Shown: one piece after another, positions 56,870 through 64,000 of the stretch
Layout of the letters: the number at the start of each line of letters is the position of its first letter
How positions within the stretch are numbered: position 1 is the first letter of the stretch
NCBI GenBank assembly: GCA_017591395.1
Contig: WEDG01000229.1
Span: forward strand, 23,134 to 87,133
Length of the DNA stretch: 64,000 nt
Direction: 5' to 3'
From: Schistocephalus solidus
Taxonomy: Eukaryota; Platyhelminthes; Cestoda; Diphyllobothriidea; Diphyllobothriidae
Position numbers and translations under genes: made by a program
Notes under the pieces: generated by a model
What the model was told of the DNA's origin: nothing
Seen by the model: the letters and a program-made list of their open reading frames with translations, nothing else
Database searches by the model: none

Positions 56870-59665
56870 TCCCAAATATATGAAACTCATATTTTTCACA
56901 CTAATGTACAAAGTGGACTGTCTGAATTAGATAAATCGAAAATCCACAACTGCGAACTTTTCCCCGACATCATTTCTTTCACGGAAGCCTGGTTGTGCAA
57001 AAAAGTAAATGACTGATGATTGGCACTACCAGGATTTCATTTGTTTCGAACGGATAGAAGAGGGCGTCGGGGGAAGAGGCGTTGTTACCTACGTAAACAT
57101 GGAATTCTTGGGTCAGAACAAATGCAACAGTTGGCATGCAGCTTCAAAACTATTTGGCTCATTATAAAGTTGCCGGGATCACGTAGCCTTAAAGTTCGGA
57201 CCATCTATCGGTCACCAAGAAGTGATTCTGAGGCTGATGTTCGCCTGTAAGAAGAGCTAGAAATATTTTCTGCTAGACCTGACGTCTTGATAATGGGCGA
57301 CTTTAATGCACCGCTCATTGATTGGAGTTCATTAGAAGCCCGTGGTTCAGAAATAGATTTTGACTAAAGCTTATTAGATATGGCACTCCAGTCATTCCTT
57401 ACTCAGCACGTCTTATTTCCCACGAAGGTGCGTGAGGGTCAGCAGTCAAACTGCTTGGATCGGATGCTCCTGAAATCGCTGGATATAGTTGATGTGCAAT
57501 GTCTACCTACCCTAGATCAAAGTGACCACGTCGTACTTCAATGAATTATTCCATCTTTTCAGTGTCTAAACCGTACACCAGTTCTATAAGAAATATTTTG
57601 CATGGAAACTTCAATTAAATGAAGTCAAAACTTAACAACAAACTGGGAATCAGCTTATTCCGGCAATATAGCCGAGGATTGGGAAACTTATGTTCGATTT
57701 CACGCAATATACTGAACACAAACCCTTGTGGCTGCTTCAAGCGTAGAAAAAATAAGTGAATAAAAAACGGAGGTTGTAGAAGAAATCGCTCATTGATCGG
57801 ATTCCTGTGTCCATAAACGCATACAAGACACAGAGGAATCAAGTAAAGCGACTTATCTTCAGGGCATGAGAAGATTTCGAAAAAAAGTCTACTGAAACGT
57901 GCAGTGGGAAAATCTGAAGTTTATTCTGCAGTTATATCAGACAGAAGTACTCAAAACAAAGAGCCCGTTCCCCTACTGAAGACCGAGCGAAAACATAGAG
58001 ATTAGTGAGGATGGAGTAAAAAGTGGAGCACCTCTCAGAATTTTTACGTCCAGCTTTACGAGTGCGAATGCATTTAATCCTCTTGACTACGACTTCGATT
58101 GAGGGTTCAATAATCGAGGCTGTATCTTTTGGACGAAGCAACTGTTCATAAAGAACTGTTGGCGCTGAATGAGTCAAAAATGTACAGGCCCAGATGATTT
58201 ACAACCCAAGTTACTAAAGGAACTGGCTGCGGAACTAGCCAAACCGTTGTCCATGCTGCAGCTGTTTAACCCACTGATTGGAAATTCTGCAGTGATCACA
58301 CCGCTGTATAATGGTGGCAGCAAAAATCTCCACAAATAATAACAGACCAATTCGTCTAACCTCGATCTGCTGCAAAAAGAAGGAAAAATATTATACAGCG
58401 AGAGCTAATGCACTTCTTAGAGCAGTAATAACTATTATCCGATGCAAAAGCATGGATTCCGAAGAAAGCCGGGTCTTGCATGACAAACTTACTCTATTGT
58501 TTTGGGAACGTTGGACATGAGCAGTTTGATGAAGAAATGCTCGCTGCACGTAGCCTATATTGACTTTTAAAAATGGTATTTGATAGCGGTCCACATCAGC
58601 GAATCCTGCACAAAACTCAGCCAAACCGGCAACAGGGGTGATCTCCTGAAATGGATCCTAAGCTTACTGTTTGGCCACTCTCAAAACTGTTCATGTCGGT
58701 GACTAGCAGTCAGTGGAGGTTGTGATTGAAAAGGGGTGTTCCCCAGGGCTCCGCTCTTGGCCCTTCCCTTTTCATTATGCATGTCAAAAAATGCGTCTGT
58801 GCACTGGACTGTGATGTCGCCGTGTTTGCGGATGATATTAAGCTAAAGAGCGTCATACGAACTGCAGCTGACGTAGAGCATTTGCAGACGAACCTAAACC
58901 GACTTCAACTATGTTCGAGGGACTGGTTTTTGCTGTGCAGTGAGAAAAAATGCAATATTCTACGGTTGGGCAGACCCAGCACTCTGAACCTCCTGGATTA
59001 TTGCCCGAATGGTATACCGCTGCAAGCAGTGGCCACGCAGAAGGACTTGCAAATGTGGATCACGAACTCGCTTGAACCCCTCGCTGCATTGCTCGAAGGT
59101 AAACAAGTCTGCGATATCTGTTCGGTACCTTGTCAAACGGGATTTCTCGACCTTTGATAAAGACTGCTTCGATAACGTCTTTCTAAACTTTGTTTGACCA
59201 CAACTGGAGTTGGCTATCGATGCTTGGAGAACATGCACTGCGAAGGACCTCAGTATTCTCGAAAAAAATGCTAAGGCATGCAACGAAAGTTGTAACTAGA
59301 GAGGGCTTATTACCCTATGAAAACACGGTTGTCTAATCTTGATGTCTTTCCCTTGTGTTACAGGCAGCTATGAGGTTACCTAATAAAAATTCCATATTAT
59401 GCGTGGTCAGGATTGCTAGCTTCGTGCGCGGAGATTTCCTTCAGTTAGCAACAACCACGCACTTAAGAGGTCATCGTTTCAAATGACGTGTGACTGGGGC
59501 CAGACTTGGCAGACGAAGGTTCTTCATCTCCAAACGTTTTCACAGCCAATTGTCGGTATTTTGGGACGGGCTTCCGAGACGACGTCATACGGGCGGACAC
59601 GACAGATGCATACAAGCATAAACTGGATTAAGATTCGATTGGCAATAGCCGTTCGATTCTTATAG
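56870..59665 (+). mobile_element. CR1-like LINE (family B), endonuclease to RT C terminus, decayed
   Basis: The most complete CR1-type copy here. The APE-type endonuclease shows ELFPDIISFTEAWL (56958 on), DVLIMGDFNAPLIDW (GDFN at 57296-57307), and QSDHVVL near its end (SDH at 57521-57529). The RT part includes KRGVPQGSALGPSLFIM (58730 on), the catalytic FADD (58825-58836), KKCNILRLGRPS, and the C terminus LRGHRFK to FWDGLPRDVIRADTTDAYKH (59470-59625). An in-frame TAA after EIDFD (57364) and several frameshifts kill it. The segment 58870-59370 matches the minus-strand fragment at 1-475. No TTGAA tail is found at its end. Confidence 0.9.
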
Positions 59666-59985
59666 GGAAGGCTCTGAAAAATCATAGCAAAAATTGGGGC
59701 AAACTTACATGGAGATGATGCAGATAACGGTGATATCTTTATTTGACATAGATAATCATCGGACCTTCAGGATGACTGTGCCCAGATTCAGCTGTTAAAA
59801 CAATTTTTTCTTTCTATGTTAAAACGTTATTCACTACTTTGCAATGACGTGTATTTCGACTACAATATTACAGTAAATTCTGCAAAAAGCAATGCCTTTT
59901 ACCCTTAAATATTCTGAACTACACTGAACTACTAAACTAGAACTTCAAATGCGTTTTCATAGCTTTAGGCATTTGCAGGAAAAGT
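59666..59985. other. No recognised feature
   Basis: AT-rich spacer between two oppositely oriented LINE fragments. Confidence 0.35.
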
Positions 59986-60510
59986 AGAAGCATGAAAAGA
60001 TGTTAAAAAGGCTGGTTTTAAGTAATCATGTTGTGAGAGTCGTCTTTTTGTCAAAAATTATGCCATCAAAGCCTTCTTTTAAAAGCAGAAATGCTGTCAG
60101 CGGTAACCTTCTCAGCTGGTAACGAGTTCCAAGGTCGTACCACAAGTTGCTTCAAAAACTCTCTGAGGTTCAATCGCATGTTTTCGCTATGGACGTTTTT
60201 AAGGATGACCACGCAGATGATTTTTGCAGGCAAACTCGAAGAAATCCTCCGATTTCAGGGAGGAATCATGGCCCCGGATAACTCAGAATGTACAGAGCAG
60301 ACTTCACCGTAATTGCCTGTAGGAAAGAGGAAAAATAATCAAAGCTTTTTCAATCCGTCTTCGTCGGTAAAGTCTTAAGACCGTCGACCATCTTCATTGT
60401 TCTCCGTTGAACCTGTCCGAGGAGGTCAACACCTTTCTTCATCCACGGTATCCAGGTTGGTATTATGGAATTTAAATGAGGTGTAACCTGCATTTTTTGT
60501 TCTCCTTAAA
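59986..60510 (-). mobile_element. CR1-like LINE RT C-terminal fragment (another family)
   Basis: On the minus strand, PHLNSIIPTWIPWMKKGVD and LLGQVQRRTMKMVDGLK (60480-60380) are followed after a decayed stretch by LREFLKQLVVRPWNSLPAEK and VTADSISAFKRRL (60170-60080), the usual end of CR1-type ORF2. It is distinct in sequence from families A and B. The 3'UTR below 60080 has no recognised tail. Confidence 0.82.
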
Positions 60511-63291
60511 CTTTTATGATGGCAAACCACCGGGAAATGGACGATAGCTGTTGTCACCCACTAATGGGTTCGTTCCAAATTCAGCACTTCTGCTCATTTT
60601 AGGTTCGCTTCTCTGAACCCTGACAACAAAAAGAGTCAGATAAAGAGGTGGCATTCAAAAGCGAATGATTGATTCTTCGATCTTCTCAATTGAAAGACAA
60701 ACGAGAGATCACATCAAATGTATATCAGCCAACGGAGTTGTCTTATCAACTGAATAGTTTAAATGAGTTTGATTCAAGGCGCGCGTACCAAACCATTAAA
60801 TGTTGATCTTTTTCACGGTTAAAAAGTGTAACGCAAAATGTTTAGACAGTGCCTTTGCCAATGCTAACCAAATATAAATTCTAAATAGACTGAACAGATT
60901 GTTAAAATGGAGTTAATACTAACTTTTGGTGCGAGCCTGGGATGGGTTGGAGTGATCGATTGTCGGTAAAGAGGCCGGTACTCCCTTCCATTCTCAACCG
61001 CTGACTCGTTTCCCGCAGTTATCGTCACCGCATATCGTATCGTTGTCTCCCTTTCAATGTCAGCATCCCCTCGTCCCGACCCTGCAGTTGCCCACAGTGC
61101 TGCACTCCGCTGGATTATTCAGCTGACATGAGAGCATTTCCCCACTCCATATGGGACATGTCTGCATGTAACGCTCCCTTCCTATTTTTGTACACTTTCA
61201 TGCATTTATATTTTTCTTACAATAAGAACCAGTCTACTACATTGTTGTTTGTTCTATTGACTGCTGCATTCGCGTGATCGGCATGGCGCTTAGCGACTCT
61301 GTTAAGTACTCGCACCAACTAAAAACGACTGTAGGTGCTTTACTCGCCCGTGTCTGTGTGTGCCAACCTTGAAGTCTTCGGCGCCTACAACGGCTCTTTG
61401 GAGGGTTTGCCCCAAAGGTTCTTGAGCTCACTTAAAGAATAGCAGATGTCAGAGGGCAATCCCTTTTATTTAAACTTCGCCCCTTTGTGCAACTTGCTGC
61501 CTTTTTCGTTATTAACTTCATTGATAGCTCTGATATGTGCTAAAAATAGTATAGTATACTATATTATAGTATACATATCACAGGAGTCAATATTGTCAAG
61601 TGTGTATGCGCATATCATGCGCAACAAATAGAAAATAACACTTTCGAGATAGCATAATATACTGCAGAAAAGAGTAATAAACGACCCACGAGCGAGAGGC
61701 AGTTACACGATTTCTCAATGGCATATTACCATATGGACCTTTGAAAGCATTTCGAGTTATTTATTGCCATCCAACTGCTCGTTCTACCCGTTATTACCAC
61801 ATATTTAAAAAGCGATTATTGAAACTCTTTACCCCTCTGCAAAATTGGAATGTTATATGGCAGTAAACACGCGCTTTACAATGTGCATCGCGTGCCAGTT
61901 TTTGGATAGCGTGTAGCATCGTAACCACGTTGACTCGATTTCATTGCTTTTCTCTGAAAAACGTTCACAGCCAGCAGCTGGACATGTAAGGAGGTTGACA
62001 TAAAAATAGATGCAGCAAAAGAGAGCCGCCTAGATCTTGACTATCTCAGAAAACCTGACGGTGGTTCATTGGCTATAGATATTTTTCTCTCTTGAGTGGG
62101 TACAAGTGTCACTTCACTTGAAATACAATATGCATTAGTAGCGCACATTTTGATCCCGACAATGTGGTCGCTGTGTACATTGCCATTTCATCATCTTGGA
62201 GAAAGATTTCTGACCGTTTTTGAAACTGATATTTGAACTGCAACTGACTGCGCACTTTTTGCCTTTACACTTTTTATAGGTGTGTATGTTGACCATTGAA
62301 TGGCTCGTGTGTTTTCACTAGAAAGTAGTTAACCCCTTGACGATAGCACTGGGGGCGCAGGGGTTTCCGCCACCCTCGAACCGTATTCTTCTCCGTATTA
62401 AGTCTGGGCTTTAACCTCGGCTATGCAACCTAGACTTGAACTAGCGATTGACCAATGACGGCAGACAGGTCAGTGTCAATTCCACTGTGCTTTGCTGTCT
62501 TTGTCGGGCCACACTTATCCATCGTTGAATGCTAGTTTCCATGCGACCACCGGCTTGGGCTCTAGACTAAGCTTCAAGGCGTAGCAGCGCATGCCACTTC
62601 TACATGACTTTTTAAGTTCTTCAAACAGTCGGTTGTACCTCTGTTAGAATATCTTGTACGTCCATAGCTGCTGGTGTGTGATTACGTGCATCTCCTGTTT
62701 AAGACCCACTAGAGCACTACCTATGCCCGTTGGGCCTTCGAGTGACGATACTCCGAAGTAGTCTGGATGTGTAGATGTACGAGACACGCATTGTGTCCCA
62801 GGACGCTTCATTGTTAATCAGATTTATCCCTAAACAAGAAGACAACTTGTGCTTTGCCAAAATTTCGGTAATTTTTCACAAATTTAGCCGATTTTTGCGC
62901 TAAGAAGTCTAACTTGACCACTGGAACCAACGGGGTTTTGCAACAGTTTTTAATATCATATCACATAATGGTAATGATCAAAAATGGTTGATCCACAAGT
63001 CAAAGGCTATTAAAATTGTGTTTTTCACGAACTCTGTTTGGCTTCAGGAATGCAGCACGTTTATCCATTCGCATAATCAAACCTTCAAATTTTTTCTCTT
63101 CAAGGTATTCCGTCTTGTTGAATAGCTCCTTCAGTTGGCACTTCAATTGCTAAGTTTGAATTGCAATACATGCCTGGATAATGTTCCCTATATGGTGTCA
63201 GTTGACATCCAAACTAGGTGCTCAGAAGTGGCTAAAGGCATTGTATCGGTTGGGTTGCTGGGTTGTATTTATGCCATCCTTTTGCATCCTA
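60511..63291. other. No recognised gene
   Basis: Nearly 2.8 kb with only short open stretches. An AT palindromic cluster (gtatagtatactat and atagtatac) lies at 61547-61574. The portion 62330-62780 is less AT-rich but matches nothing else in the window. Confidence 0.4.
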
Positions 63292-64000
63292 ATGACAGTT
63301 GACCGTCGATTTCGACGAGGTCCACTGTATGTTCCACACCAGGAGGTGCAGGGACGGTGGACTTGCTCATGATTTAGTTGAAAGTGATAGTAGCCTTGCG
63401 CTGCAACTACCGCACTCTCTCTCCTCCCCCACCTGAACCCGGTGTCATGACAGAGTGAAGAATACCGGAGGCGGGAGAAAGCGCAGGTTGCTGGCGCGAC
63501 CGAGCCACCCCTGGGCGTACCATCACACCTGGCTCGATCCCACGGAGTGAGAGTGCCATAAAGCGCCACATTAAGAAGGAGCCATTACAGCCTGTCTCTC
63601 AGTCCGCCAGTCAGCCACTACCACAAAAACACAAATTGGGCTGACCACGCGGTCCGAGTTATTCCGTCGAGTTGGCAAAACTTCCCAGCCACGGCTTTTA
63701 GCGCACCGTGATAGGGTTCAAGCGCGTCAGATCGTTTATAGTGAGGCAAAATGCGCTGAGCTGTTGACCTCACTCTCTCCTCACCCTCACAATCAGACCA
63801 CCATCCCGAGCCGATCAGTTGTCTGATGTGGGAGTGGGCGCATTGGCTGACGGGTCGGCGAACCCGTTTTCGCGCGCCACAGCACGACCTGGCCCTCATA
63901 ACGCACATACCAGGATTTACTTACTCAGGGATATGAGGAGCCATCGCCGTCTGACTTCTGTCAACTGGTCAGCAATACGTAACCGGAACGAAGTACGCAA
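63292..64000 (-). mobile_element. RTE-like LINE 3'UTR and terminus, running off the window
   Basis: The terminus is at 63292 (complement of gacggtcaactgtcatt). Going up, the plus strand has tccactgtatgttccacacc, ccacctgaacccggtgtcat, ggctcgatcccacggagtga and ccacggcttttagcgcaccg. Farther up are gccgatcagttgtctgatgt and cacagcacgacctggccctc. This is the exact B then A order seen at 23226-24600, read in reverse. The similarity is high, suggesting a younger copy. The coding part would lie beyond the window. Confidence 0.88.

Noticed and set aside
61540..61580. AT palindrome cluster as a possible origin or hairpin element
   Set aside because: It is short, embedded in AT-rich DNA, and expected by chance at this composition.
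1..64000. Bacterial-type features such as operons, Shine-Dalgarno sites, CRISPR arrays or prophage
   Set aside because: Spliced chaperonin genes and eukaryotic retroelements show that this is nuclear DNA; no regular direct-repeat and spacer array was seen.

Overview
The window is eukaryotic nuclear DNA. The evidence is two split genes with GT-AG introns, tRNA-derived SINEs, non-LTR (LINE) retrotransposons, Penelope-like elements with a GIY-YIG domain, microsatellites and degenerate GTTAGG tracts. Very short introns (29-39 nt) mixed with kilobase introns, together with the repeat types, point to a parasitic flatworm. My best guess is a tapeworm, perhaps a diphyllobothriid. That guess rests on remembered family resemblance, mainly LINE reverse transcriptases followed by zinc fingers, and was not searched. 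I see no bacterial operons, rRNA genes or CRISPR arrays.

Host genes: two genes are clearly supported, both on the minus strand and both encoding subunits of the cytosolic chaperonin TRiC/CCT. CCT4 (delta) is complete in nine exons (46662 down to 37821; 555 codons). CCT2 (beta) has eight exons (14242 down to 9273; 531 codons), with only a tiny first exon not located. The reading phase is consistent across all the junctions except one ambiguous acceptor in CCT2. The two genes are about 23.6 kb apart, head to tail. Their products occupy different positions in the same ring and would act together in folding actin, tubulin and other substrates.

Repeats: nearly everything else that can be recognised is transposable. 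(i) CR1-like LINEs fall into at least three families, at 1-475, 15.7-17.2 kb, 20.8-21.0 kb, 21.5-25.06 kb, 49.1-50.1 kb, 55.0-56.3 kb, 56.9-59.7 kb and 60.0-60.5 kb. (ii) RTE-like LINEs are at 22.2-24.7, 31.1-32.1, 33.6-35.3 and 42.4-45.6 kb, plus many dispersed 3' ends; one subfamily carries zinc fingers after the reverse transcriptase. (iii) Two head-to-tail Penelope-like elements occupy 50.5-54.2 kb. (iv) There are two tRNA-derived SINE families, at 4.2-5.0, 18.4 and 30.4-30.9 kb.

The most informative locus is 21.5-25.4 kb. A CR1 reverse transcriptase is split by a 5'-truncated RTE-like element with a five-finger zinc-finger reading frame and a tandemly reiterated 3'UTR. A 9-bp direct repeat flanks the insertion. 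This shows that the GC-rich repeat scattered through the window is the 3' end of that LINE. The Penelope pair carries a hairpin with compensatory changes in its terminal repeats. A decayed second copy of CCT4 exon 7 lies in CCT4 intron 7. I found nothing I can defend as a wholly new biological system.
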